Translations under genes and position numbers: made by a program
The notes under the pieces: model-generated
The model's database searches: none
What the model was told of the DNA's origin: nothing
The model's input: the letters and a program-made list of their open reading frames with translations, nothing else
Assembly: GCA_035628505.1 (NCBI GenBank)
Contig: DASPJR010000011.1
Location: 1 to 64,000 of the forward strand
Source: DASPJR01 sp035628505
GTDB lineage: Bacteria; Planctomycetota; SZUA-567; H5-PLA8
DNA length: 64,000 nucleotides
Direction of reading: 5' to 3'
In this document: positions 24,269-33,261 of the stretch, in pieces
How the letters are laid out: the number at the start of each line of letters is the position of its first letter
Numbering within the stretch: the stretch's first letter is position 1

Positions 24269-25915
24269 TTACTCCGCCTTCGCCAGCCAGGCGTCAACGA
24301 GATTGGCGACGCGCAGGATCTCTTTCAGTTCAGCCGCGGTCCACTCGGGCGGATCCTGTATCGAGACCTTATATTTCAGGTCTGTATCGGACAACTTGCG
24401 CACCGCCGAATCACGCAGCCCGTCGCCTTCTCCTTCACTGAAGATGTCCCCCAGCACAGCCATGGCCCCGACGCGGACTTCTGTATCGGGATAGTCAAAA
24501 GCCTCGCGCAAGGTCTTGATCAGTTTAAGATGATTCAGGTTTTTCGGATTGCGGAACATATGAAGATGCAGGCCGTCCCGCCGCCGTGCCAGCGGCGTCA
24601 TCACACCGCGCGCAACGCGTTTTCCATCGTCCTGCAGGAACCATTTTACGGGCTCAAGCACATCCCGCAGCACACACCAGACAACCGTCTGAGCTCCCTC
24701 GTTCCGAATCCACTCATGCTCGTGTTCACTGAGGCCTTTCCAGAGTTCCAGCACGTCCTCGCGCGGCGCGTGTCTGGCCAGCAGCGGCAGCACGGAATCC
24801 AGGGCAATCCTCTGACGCGCCAGCGATAAAAGTTCCGGCATCGCCTCCTTAAAATGAGGATTGTCTTCCACATGCTCCAGCAACACGCGTCGCGACCAGT
24901 TCGGCGCGTGCCCGGTCTGCTTCTCATCGAGAATAAAGCGGAGGTCTTCGAGAGATCCATGGCGCGCCAGGTACGCAACTGCATCTTCATAATGCCGCAT
25001 CCTGGGCAATGCGATATTGTGAACGGCACTTCTCGCCGCCACAGTAGCGACCTCAGGATAAACCCGCTTCAATCCCACCCATGCAAACATATTTGCCGGG
25101 TAACTCTCTGATTCAAACCGCTGCCACAAGCGCTGAGGAGATACCTTGCCGTGCTGCAGCAAGTTCTTCGTGGCGTGAAAGTGGTACTCCCCGGCGAGAT
25201 TGTCCGTTGAGACTTCAGCGTGAACGAGCGATTCCATGCTGTCTCGGATGAAATCGGGCGCCGCGTCCGACCACCAGCCTGCCCAGCCGCTGCTCTCAAA
25301 TTCCGCCTCGTTGAAGAACTGTGGTGACGCCGCCACAAGTAAATAGAGCGGCCCCGGCAGCAGAATAATGCCGAGCGCAGCGGTCATCGCCGCAAAGAAG
25401 ATGCACCCTTCTTTGAGCGCCCTCTGCTGCCGCGGTTTAATCTGCTGCTCAATTTCCTGCGCCTGAATCCGGCGGCAGTAACCAAATGCCAGCGGTCCCG
25501 CAATCGCCAGCGCCAGCGTGAAGAATGGCCCGAACACCGGCACGCCGAAATAGACAGCCGTATTCAAAATGCGGTGCTCGCTCGGTGCGATCACAACTTC
25601 CCACAGCAGCGCGGTGGCGATGAACATTTCGAGCAGGCAGAAATAAAAGACCGCGATTGCCCAGCGGCTGAGCATGCCCTGCGCGGCGCTCAGAATCGCC
25701 CGCAACGCAAGTACAAACGACCAGAGGGTTCCGACCACCGCCGCAGACGAGGCTACCGTGAGCAGCGCCAGCGTTTCCCCAGTCGGCTCACTGACAAACA
25801 CAGCCAATAAAACGACAACAGCCGCGCACGCGAGAGCCAGTGCTTGAATCAGCACGGCGCTGCGTGCGAGCGGAGCTTTTTGATCTGGCTCAATCGCTGC
25901 TTTCGGAGCGTGCAT
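24269..25915 (-). CDS. Membrane protein with HEAT-like C-terminal region
   Basis: About 548 residues from MHAPKAAIEPDQ (25915), chosen for TAAGGAG eight bases upstream; a further in-frame ATG lies at 25969. The N-terminal half holds about five or six TM segments (around 20-45, 50-72, 83-108, 120-140 and 168-195 from the later start). The C-terminal half is soluble and made of HEAT-like alpha-helical repeats (LEDLRFILDE, HFKEAMPELLSLAR, DTEVRVGAMAVLGDIF). I cannot assign a function. Large HEAT-containing membrane proteins are common in planctomycetes. Confidence 0.7.
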   Translation of the reverse strand: MHAPKAAIEPDQKAPLARSAVLIQALALACAAVVVLLAVFVSEPTGETLALLTVASSAAVVGTLWSFVLALRAILSAAQGMLSRWAIAVFYFCLLEMFIATALLWEVVIAPSEHRILNTAVYFGVPVFGPFFTLALAIAGPLAFGYCRRIQAQEIEQQIKPRQQRALKEGCIFFAAMTAALGIILLPGPLYLLVAASPQFFNEAEFESSGWAGWWSDAAPDFIRDSMESLVHAEVSTDNLAGEYHFHATKNLLQHGKVSPQRLWQRFESESYPANMFAWVGLKRVYPEVATVAARSAVHNIALPRMRHYEDAVAYLARHGSLEDLRFILDEKQTGHAPNWSRRVLLEHVEDNPHFKEAMPELLSLARQRIALDSVLPLLARHAPREDVLELWKGLSEHEHEWIRNEGAQTVVWCVLRDVLEPVKWFLQDDGKRVARGVMTPLARRRDGLHLHMFRNPKNLNHLKLIKTLREAFDYPDTEVRVGAMAVLGDIFSEGEGDGLRDSAVRKLSDTDLKYKVSIQDPPEWTAAELKEILRVANLVDAWLAKAE

Positions 25916-26269
25916 ATACTCCTTAACGGACAAGCCTGAAAAAAATGGCGCGAGTTTTGGCTGACCCACGGTGCTGACCTGCCGCGCCTAAGCCAGCTAG
26001 CAATATACTCCAGGCGACTTTGGGCGGCCGGTACGATCCGGCGCGGTAAGGGAGCGAAAGAAACGGAAACGGCGAAGGGCGGGCGCGGGACGCCCGCGCT
26101 CCATAACCTAGTGCCGGGCATGGCTCTTCCCTCTCTCCTTGTCTGTTCTTTGCGTTTTTGCGGCTTTGCGTGAGACGACTGTTCGCCTTGTCTTGTCAAG
26201 AAAGTACCACTCAACTTGCTTTTTCGGTTTACTCACCTAGGGCAACCTGTCTTTACCGGAGGTCATTCG
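25916..26269. other. Intergenic region between divergent genes with two short repeats
   Basis: 354 bases with no gene. A GCGCGGG-ACG-CCCGCGC hairpin lies at 26083-26099, and a TTTGCG-type interspersed repeat at 26147-26176. Both promoters must be here, but I cannot pinpoint them. Confidence 0.55.
26147..26176. repeat. TTTGCGTxTTTGCGGCTTTGCGTGAG interspersed repeat
   Basis: One of a dispersed family in this window; other clear copies are at 32249-32280, 32954-32982, 34450-34478 and 34567-34600, in both orientations. Confidence 0.75.
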
Positions 26270-29200
26270 ATGTCGTTTGCTGATCTGCGTCGCTTCTCCT
26301 TAATGAGTCTTCTCGCCGCCGCATGTGCCTTTGGCGGAGAACCCGCAAAACCTGCGTTCAAGCCCGCTGCCGCCAGCGGCCTGCTCGCGGATGTCAAAGT
26401 CCAGGACGGCTATACGGCCACGCTGTACGCGGCCCCGCCGGAAGTCGGCTATCCCACCGGCCTGGTCTGCGCGCCCAATGGTGATCTGTTTGTCGCCATC
26501 GACCAGAATGGCTCGCTCGGGCACGATCCAAACCGCGGCTTCATCGTCCGCTGCGAAGATAAGGACGGCGATGGGAAGGCCGAGAAGGTCGTCCAGTTTG
26601 CCAAGCTCGACAGCCCGCGCGGGCTGGTTCACACCGGCGACAAACTCTTCGTGCTCAACCCGCCGACTCTAACGGTGTTCAAGATTAATCCCGATGGCAG
26701 CGCGTCCGAGCCTGAAATCCTGGTCAAAAAAATGGGCGGCGGTCGCGAGCATCCGCGCGGCGCCGATCACACGACCAATCAGATCCAGATCGGCATCGAC
26801 GGCTGGATCTACATCGCGGTCGGCGATTTCGGATTCTTCAAAGCCGTCGACAAGAGCGGCAAGGAACTGGAGTACCACGGCGGCGGCGTCGCGCGCGTGC
26901 GGCAGGACGGCACTGAGCTTGAGATCGTCTCGTGGGGCCAGCGCAACATTTACGACATGGCGATCAGCCCGCTGCTGGACATTTTCACGCGCGACAACAC
27001 CAACGACGGCGATGGCTGGGACGTGCACCTCAGCCATGTCATCATGGGCGCCAACTACGGCTATCCCTCTCATTATAAGAGCTTCCGCGACGAGATGATT
27101 CCCGAGCTGGTCGATTACGGCGGCGGCTCGCCGTGCGGCTCGCTGTATCTCGATGAGCCCGGCTTTCCCGAAGGCGTTGGCAACGCGCTGTACACCTGCG
27201 AGTGGGGACGCGGACCGGTTTTCCGCCATCCGCTCGAAGCCAGCGGCGCGAGCTTCAAAGCACAGCAGGTGCCTTTTGTCGAGCTGACTCGCGCGACCGA
27301 TATGGAAGTAGACGGGCAAGGCAGACTGTACATCTGCAGCTGGAAAAACGGCGGATTCAGCTACGCCAAACCCGACGTCGGCTACGTCGCGCGCGTGACC
27401 TATAACGAGAACAAAACGCCGGCCTTCCCGGACCTTTCTAAAGCCAGCGACGCCGACCTGGTCGCATTTATGGCGTCAAACAGCCACTTCAAGCGCATCC
27501 ACACGCAGCACGAGATGCTGCGCCGCGGCGCCAAGCCGGAGTTCATCTCAGGCCTGGAAAAGTTGGCGCTCACCGACGGGCCGATCAATCCACGCGTAGC
27601 AGCGATCTTCACGCTCAAGCAGCTCCTCGGCGCCAAGTCGCACGACGCGCTCATCAAGATGGCCGGCACGCCGGCCATCAAGGAGTTCGCGCTGCGCGCT
27701 CTGGCCGATCGCAAGAGCGAAGGCAAGGACGTACCGACGAAGCTGTTTGTCGATTCGCTCAGCGACAACAACCCGCGCGTGCGGCTGCAGGCCGCAACCG
27801 GACTTCTGCGCCTGGAACGCCGCGACGCAGCCGACGCGCTGATACCGGCGCTGAGCGATGCTGACTATTACGTCTCGCACATCGCCTTCCGCGCGCTCGT
27901 CGCGCTGAATGCCGGAGAGGAATGCCTGAAAGCGCTCGACAAATCGCCGAACAACATCGGCGTGCTCAAACCGTTGCAGATCATGCACGATCCCAAGGTT
28001 GTCGACGGCCTGCTCGAACGACTGCCGAAGGCGCAGGACCCGGCGCTCAAGCACGGCATTCTCAAGGCGCTCTGCCGGCTGCATTTCAAGGAAGCGCCGT
28101 GGGACGGAAGCTGGTGGGGCACGCGGCCGGACAGCAGCGGCCCGTACTTCAAGCACACGACCTGGGAGGCCTCGGAGAAAATCGGCGCGGCGCTGAAAAC
28201 GGCGCTCAACAGCGGCGATGCTGCAACGGTCAAGCCGCTCATCATGGAACTGCAGAAGCACAAGATCGATATGCCTGAAGCGATGTCCATGCTGCTGAAA
28301 TTTGCGGAGCAGGATCCGGCTTTGCGCGAGAGCGTCGTGACGATGATGTCCAAGCGCAAGGAGCTCACCGCCGAAAGTGCGGGCCTGCTTGAGAAGATCG
28401 CCCTCTCTGAAAGCTCGGACGCAGCCTTGCGCACCAAGACGTTTGGCGTGCTGCAGAAGTTCAACAACGAACCCGCACAGAACGCGGCCGTCCGCGTGCT
28501 CATCGGATTCGGCGCCGAAAACAAACCTGAGCTGACACGCGCGCGCGAGAGCTATTTCAGAGACGGCGAGCGCGCCAAGCAGGTTCCGTATTTTTCCAAG
28601 CTCTCTGCGAGCGACAAGGCCGCCGAACGCGAGATCGCCTTCAGCGTGCTGCTGCAGGTCGCCGGAAACAAGCAGGCGAAGAACGAGCAGAAAGCCGCCG
28701 CGAACAAAGTCATCGATGCCGCGTGGGCCAAGCCGGCAGCAGCGGAGCTGCTCAAGGCCATTGCACACGCGAAAGCCAACGATTACGCCGCGAAAGTGAA
28801 GGAGAAGCTCGCCGACACCAACGCTGAAATCGCCGCGGCAGCCGGACTGGCCGCCAAAGCACTGAAGCTCGATGGCAAAGCCGCCTCAGGTCCGGCCAAG
28901 CCGACGATCGGCACGCTGGACGTTGAGAAAGTCACGGCCGAAGCGATGAAGATCAAAGGCGATGAAAAAGTCGGCGCCGATCTGTTCGTGAAGCAGCGCT
29001 GCGTGGCCTGTCACACGATTACCAAGGCCGAGGGCCTGAAGGGACCGTTCCTCGGCGATGTGGCCACGCGCTACAAGCGCGCCGAGCTGCTCGAATCGAT
29101 TCTCAGCCCGAATGCAAAGATCGCGCAGGGCTTCGTGGGCTATCTCTTCAAGATGAAAGACGGCAAACGCTACGAGGGCTTTGTCTCGAAGGAAGCTGGC

Positions 29201-29377
29201 GAAGAAGTTGAAATCCGCAACGCGGCCGGCGAAGCGCAGATGCTCCCGCTTCACGAAATAGAAAAGCGGACCGAGCTGAAAACGTCGATCATGCCATCGG
29301 GCATCGTCGACAACCTGACTGTCGAGGAGTTCGCAAGCCTGCTGGCCTATCTGGAATCCATGAAAGTAGCGAAGTAA
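26270..29377 (+). CDS. PVC-type heme-binding dehydrogenase-like protein with HEAT repeats
   Basis: About 1035 residues from ATG 26270, which has ACCGGAGG upstream; an in-frame ATG at 26216 is less likely. A signal peptide (LMSLLAAACAFG) is followed by a beta-propeller of the glucose/sorbosone dehydrogenase-like PVC family (about 30-400: GYPTGLVCAPNGDLFVAIDQNG, HTTNQIQIGIDGWIYIAVGDFG, ATDMEVDGQGRLYICSWKNGG). Many HEAT-like helical repeats follow (about 420-870), then a c-type heme domain with CVACH (C911, C914, H915). Such fused proteins are a hallmark of Planctomycetota and Verrucomicrobiota and are thought to oxidise sugars or related substrates in the periplasm; the substrate is unknown. 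Confidence 0.9.
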   Translation: MSFADLRRFSLMSLLAAACAFGGEPAKPAFKPAAASGLLADVKVQDGYTATLYAAPPEVGYPTGLVCAPNGDLFVAIDQNGSLGHDPNRGFIVRCEDKDGDGKAEKVVQFAKLDSPRGLVHTGDKLFVLNPPTLTVFKINPDGSASEPEILVKKMGGGREHPRGADHTTNQIQIGIDGWIYIAVGDFGFFKAVDKSGKELEYHGGGVARVRQDGTELEIVSWGQRNIYDMAISPLLDIFTRDNTNDGDGWDVHLSHVIMGANYGYPSHYKSFRDEMIPELVDYGGGSPCGSLYLDEPGFPEGVGNALYTCEWGRGPVFRHPLEASGASFKAQQVPFVELTRATDMEVDGQGRLYICSWKNGGFSYAKPDVGYVARVTYNENKTPAFPDLSKASDADLVAFMASNSHFKRIHTQHEMLRRGAKPEFISGLEKLALTDGPINPRVAAIFTLKQLLGAKSHDALIKMAGTPAIKEFALRALADRKSEGKDVPTKLFVDSLSDNNPRVRLQAATGLLRLERRDAADALIPALSDADYYVSHIAFRALVALNAGEECLKALDKSPNNIGVLKPLQIMHDPKVVDGLLERLPKAQDPALKHGILKALCRLHFKEAPWDGSWWGTRPDSSGPYFKHTTWEASEKIGAALKTALNSGDAATVKPLIMELQKHKIDMPEAMSMLLKFAEQDPALRESVVTMMSKRKELTAESAGLLEKIALSESSDAALRTKTFGVLQKFNNEPAQNAAVRVLIGFGAENKPELTRARESYFRDGERAKQVPYFSKLSASDKAAEREIAFSVLLQVAGNKQAKNEQKAAANKVIDAAWAKPAAAELLKAIAHAKANDYAAKVKEKLADTNAEIAAAAGLAAKALKLDGKAASGPAKPTIGTLDVEKVTAEAMKIKGDEKVGADLFVKQRCVACHTITKAEGLKGPFLGDVATRYKRAELLESILSPNAKIAQGFVGYLFKMKDGKRYEGFVSKEAGEEVEIRNAAGEAQMLPLHEIEKRTELKTSIMPSGIVDNLTVEEFASLLAYLESMKVAK

Positions 29378-29409
29378 GCAGCGTCGTCAGAGATACATGA
29401 ACGAAGGAG

Positions 29410-29441
29410 AAAAAAGCAGCCGCTAACCGGCTGCTTTTTTT
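29410..29441 (+). terminator. Intrinsic terminator after the PVC-type heme protein
   Basis: AGCAGCCG (29415-29422) and CGGCTGCT (29428-29435) form an 8-bp stem followed by TTTTTT; an A tract precedes it. It sits just after the stop at 29377. Confidence 0.85.
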
Positions 29442-29524
29442 GCGTGTGGAATTTGACGTGGAAGCCGAAAGCGGGCATAAGCACATTGTGCGGCCAGCGC
29501 CGCGCACAACAATTGGTCCAGGCA

Positions 29525-32239
29525 ATGTCAACCTCTGATCGCCTCAAACCTAAAGCTGCAATAGAAGAGCGCAAGAGCCCAGCCGGGCCCCCTCTTTCGG
29601 CGGAGGTGAAAGAAAGCGAACAGCGCTTCAAAGAGCTCTTTAAGCATCTGCCGATTCCCACGTATCTCTGGAAACGCCTCGACGACGATTTCATTTTTTT
29701 CGACGCCAATGACGCTGGTCTTGCTGTAACCAATGGCCAGGCCAGCACTGTCTTTGGAATCAGTGTCAGTAAACTTTACGCAACGCGGCCGGACATCGTC
29801 GCCGACATCACACGCTGTTTCGATCAGCGCACCACCATCAAGCGCGAGATGACCTATTCGTTTCAGGTCGTGGACAAAACGGCGGAACTGGTCGTCACCT
29901 ACGTCTACGTTCCTCCCGACATGGTGATGGTGCATACCGAGGACGTCACCGAACGCAAAAAGGCCGAGGCCGCGTTGCGTGACAGCAACGAGCGCTACCG
30001 GGCTCTGTTTGAGAACGCGCCGCTCGGTCTTGGCGTCGCCAACGAACAGGGCAAGCTGCTGGCCTTCAATGACGCCATGATGCAGCCTGGCGGCTACACG
30101 CGCGAAGACATTGAGCGCATCGGCAATGTCGCTGCGCTTTATGCCTTCCCCGAGGAGCGCGACCGCGCTCTTTCGCTTGCACGCGCGCAGGGCTACCTGA
30201 GACAGCATGAAGTCCGCTTTCGCCGAAAAGACGGCAGCACATACCTGGCCCGCTTAAGCCTGCAACCCATCACCCTGGATGGGCAGCGCGGCTGGCAGGC
30301 GATGGCCGAAGACATCACCGAACGCAAGAAGGCCGAAGTGGCTCTGGCGGAAAGCGAAGAGCGCCTGCGCCTGGCGCTCGAAGCCGGCGGCATGGGCATC
30401 TGGGCTTGGGACATTCCGACCGGGAAAATAGTCTGGTCGGAACGGCACAGCACGCTGTTTGGAATGAAGCATGGTGAGTTCGACGGCAGCTACGAAATGT
30501 TCATCAAGTGTGTTCATCCGGAAGACCGTGCAGTCGTGGAGAACACGATTCAGACCGCTCGCCAGCAACACACGCATATGCAGCATGATCTCCGGGTGGT
30601 CTGGCCGGACGGCTCGATACACTGGATCTCCGGCCGTGGGCAGTTCGATTACAATGCCGATGGCGAAGCGGTGCGCATGTATGGCGTGGTGTGGGACATC
30701 ACCGACCGCAAGCAGGCCGAAGAGAAATTGCGGAAAAGCGAAGCAAGCCTGCGCGAAGCGCAGCGTGTGGCGAAACTGGGGCACTGGGATTGGAACCTCC
30801 AGACGAATGAAGCTTCGTGGTCGGAGGAGCTTTACGCGATTGCAGCTCTTGATCCGAGCGTGCGGATAACGTACGAAACTTTTTTTTCGCTGATTCATCC
30901 CGACGATCATGAACCGATCAAGCAGGCTGTCGCCGATGCGCTCGTCGGGCGCCGCCCGTACAACATTGAAATGAGGATGATCCGCCCGAACGGCGAAGTG
31001 CGTGTGTGCCACTCACAGGGCCAGGTCGGGTTCGGAGAGAACGGTACGGCCGTACGCCTGCACGGCACCTTGCAGGATATCACGGAGCGCAAACAGCTGG
31101 CAATGCAGCTGCTTCAGGCGCAGAAGATGGAAAGCCTCGGCCGGCTCGCCGGCGGACTGGCGCACGAGTTCAACAACCTGCTCACCGGAATTTTCGGCTA
31201 CACCGAGCTGCTTGCATTAAAGGCTGGGCCGCAGTTCAGCGAAGACCTCGCCGGCATCCGCCAGATGGCCGCGCGCGCCGCGACGCTCACGCGGCAACTG
31301 CTGGATTTCTCACGCAGGCAGACCGTGGCGCCAAAAGTGATCGATCTTAACGAAGTCATCCGTGCGATGACCGATATGCTCAGGCGGCTGCTCGGCGCCA
31401 GCATCCAGCTTCAATCGCTTCTCTCCAGCGGCCTGGCAAGCGTGAAGATCGACCCTGCGCAGTTCGAACAGGTTCTGCTGAATCTCACCTTGAACGCGCG
31501 CGATACGATGAGCGCCGGCGGAACCCTGCGCATCGAAACGGAGAATTGCCGCCTGGACGCAGACCAGGCTCAGCAGTTCGGCGGCGTGCCGGCGGGCGCC
31601 TACGTGTGCGTCACCGTGACCGACAGCGGCACGGGAATCCGCGATGAAATCAAGAAGCACCTCTTCGAGCCGTTCTATACGACAAAAGAAACCGGCCGCG
31701 GCACGGGGCTGGGCCTGGCAACGTGCTACGGCATCATCACGCAGAACGGCGGGCACATCTGGGCCGAAGATGCTCCCGGTGGCGGCGCGTCGTTCAAGCT
31801 GATTCTGCCGGCCTGCGCGGAGGTTCCGGAGAAAAGAGCGCCGGCAAACACGCCTTTCCTTCCCAGCGGCCGCGAGCGCGTGCTTCTGGTTGAAGACGAG
31901 CCCGACGTCCGGCACGTGATGGCCTGTTCGCTTCGCAATGCCGGCTACACGCTGCTCTGCGCAGGCGACGGCCGCGAAGCCATGAAGGTTCTGAATGACG
32001 CCGGCCACGACATCGATCTGCTGATTACGGACCTTGTCATGCCCGGGCTGGGCGGCCGCGAGCTGGCCCAGCAGCTCGGCGCGCGAGTGAAGAACCTGCG
32101 CACACTGTTTATCTCCGGCTACACGGCCGACGACGTGATGCGTGAATCGATCCTGAGCGAACGCGTGGACTTCCTGCAGAAACCCTTCACGCCCGAATCG
32201 CTGATCTTGAAAATACGCGAAGTTCTCGACCGGCGCTGA
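29525..32239 (+). CDS. Multi-PAS hybrid histidine kinase
   Basis: About 904 residues from ATG 29525, chosen because the earlier in-frame ATG (29444) lies directly after a terminator. There is no signal peptide, so it is probably cytoplasmic. Four PAS/PAC units occupy about 20-520; their ITERKKAE, DITERKKAE, DITDRKQAEE and DITERKQL linkers mark the ends. The HisKA region has the phosphoacceptor at H547 (LAGGLAHEFNNLLTG), followed by an HATPase with the G-rich GRGTGLGLATCYGII box. A C-terminal receiver domain (about 785-904) has the phosphoaspartate D836 (LLITDLVMPG). It resembles PAS-type hybrid kinases that sense internal signals. A partner regulator is not in the window. Confidence 0.93.
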   Translation: MSTSDRLKPKAAIEERKSPAGPPLSAEVKESEQRFKELFKHLPIPTYLWKRLDDDFIFFDANDAGLAVTNGQASTVFGISVSKLYATRPDIVADITRCFDQRTTIKREMTYSFQVVDKTAELVVTYVYVPPDMVMVHTEDVTERKKAEAALRDSNERYRALFENAPLGLGVANEQGKLLAFNDAMMQPGGYTREDIERIGNVAALYAFPEERDRALSLARAQGYLRQHEVRFRRKDGSTYLARLSLQPITLDGQRGWQAMAEDITERKKAEVALAESEERLRLALEAGGMGIWAWDIPTGKIVWSERHSTLFGMKHGEFDGSYEMFIKCVHPEDRAVVENTIQTARQQHTHMQHDLRVVWPDGSIHWISGRGQFDYNADGEAVRMYGVVWDITDRKQAEEKLRKSEASLREAQRVAKLGHWDWNLQTNEASWSEELYAIAALDPSVRITYETFFSLIHPDDHEPIKQAVADALVGRRPYNIEMRMIRPNGEVRVCHSQGQVGFGENGTAVRLHGTLQDITERKQLAMQLLQAQKMESLGRLAGGLAHEFNNLLTGIFGYTELLALKAGPQFSEDLAGIRQMAARAATLTRQLLDFSRRQTVAPKVIDLNEVIRAMTDMLRRLLGASIQLQSLLSSGLASVKIDPAQFEQVLLNLTLNARDTMSAGGTLRIETENCRLDADQAQQFGGVPAGAYVCVTVTDSGTGIRDEIKKHLFEPFYTTKETGRGTGLGLATCYGIITQNGGHIWAEDAPGGGASFKLILPACAEVPEKRAPANTPFLPSGRERVLLVEDEPDVRHVMACSLRNAGYTLLCAGDGREAMKVLNDAGHDIDLLITDLVMPGLGGRELAQQLGARVKNLRTLFISGYTADDVMRESILSERVDFLQKPFTPESLILKIREVLDRR

Positions 32240-32248
32240 ACGAGTTTG

Positions 32249-32280
32249 CCTCACGCAGAGACGCAAAGGCGCAAAGAAAG
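32249..32280. repeat. TTTGCG-type interspersed repeat (reverse)
   Basis: CTCACGCAGAGACGCAAAG and the following CGCAAAG lie just downstream of the hybrid kinase stop; this is the reverse-oriented form of the 26147 repeat. Confidence 0.75.
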
Positions 32281-32331
32281 GAACCGCACGGAAGAAAGAC
32301 GATATCTGGCAATTAATCGGGGGAGTCCGCT

Positions 32332-32922
32332 ATGGCAAGTCACCTATCTAATTGGAAACGTGAAGAGACAGCGGACGGAACCCTGCGCTACCGCGAAGGC
32401 TTTCATCGCGGAAAGTTTGTTTTCAGCGCGATCTGCTGGCTGTTTGGGACTGCATTTCTCCTCCCCGCACTGTTTGCGAATGTAAAAATGGGCATGCGGG
32501 TCTCCGGCGTGTTCGTATTTCTGATGACAGGCTGGGTCGGGTATATCCACTCGTTTGCACGACACGCCTTTGTTCTCGATAAGGCGGCAAAGCGCGGATG
32601 TATTGAGCTCATTCACGATCGATCGTTCTGGCCCTGGGATACCCAGCTGCTGGCTCTGCAGTTCGTGACCCAAGTGAAAGTCGAGGGCAGCAATGTCTAC
32701 GTTGTTGAAGATTTCACGCCCACCCCCGCCGAACTCGAACAGATGCCTGCCGAAGAGCGTGAACTGCACCAGAACGGCCGCGTTCTGACTGTACACCAGA
32801 GAGTACTTGCGCAAGTACGCGACCCGGCCTTGGCCCTACAGATGGCGCGGGAAGTCGCTGCCTATCTTCAGGTGCCTCTAAAAGAGCCCGCTGAGCATCA
32901 GACAGCCACCAGCACCAACTGA
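32332..32922 (+). CDS. Small membrane protein of unknown function
   Basis: A 196-residue protein with two predicted membrane segments (about 28-50 and 55-72). An N-terminal cytoplasmic start (SNWKREETADG) precedes them. A soluble C-terminal part follows (about 75-190) containing LQFVTQVKVEGSNVYVVEDF and a helical LALQMAREVAAYLQVPL. I do not recognise it. A GGGGGAG-type ribosome site (32319-32325) precedes the ATG at suitable spacing. Confidence 0.65.
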   Translation: MASHLSNWKREETADGTLRYREGFHRGKFVFSAICWLFGTAFLLPALFANVKMGMRVSGVFVFLMTGWVGYIHSFARHAFVLDKAAKRGCIELIHDRSFWPWDTQLLALQFVTQVKVEGSNVYVVEDFTPTPAELEQMPAEERELHQNGRVLTVHQRVLAQVRDPALALQMAREVAAYLQVPLKEPAEHQTATSTN

Positions 32923-33261
32923 AACGTTAATTTTCATTCGCCGTCACCCTCCTCCTTTGCGCCTTTTGCGTCTTTGCGTGAGCAAAAAAAAGAAAAGATT
33001 TTGGTTGATCTTTGGACCGGCATAAGGTAACTTTATGGCAGAGCTCGCCTGAATCCTATTGACCTCAGTCCGCTGCAATTGCGGCGGTGAGTGAAACCAG
33101 GTGACGCTCAGTATTACGAGTCGAATTACACCTTCACGCTTTCTTCAATGCTGCCAAAAAGGCGCGCGCTCCTGCCTGGAGCCCTCGTGCCCGCGCATAA
33201 GCCGGCAGGCACGCTCTGCCCCGCCGCCGCTGCGTGAGGTGTGATCGGAAAGGAAAGACCT
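32923..33261. other. Intergenic region with a TTTGCG repeat
   Basis: 339 bases with no convincing gene. A forward TTTGCG-type repeat lies at 32954-32982, and a C/G-rich stretch of short partial inverted repeats at about 33165-33235. The promoter of the next gene is expected here. Confidence 0.5.
32954..32982. repeat. TTTGCGTCTTTGCGTGAG interspersed repeat
   Basis: The best-preserved copy of this dispersed family (TTTGCGCCTTTTGCG followed by TCTTTGCGTGAG). Confidence 0.8.
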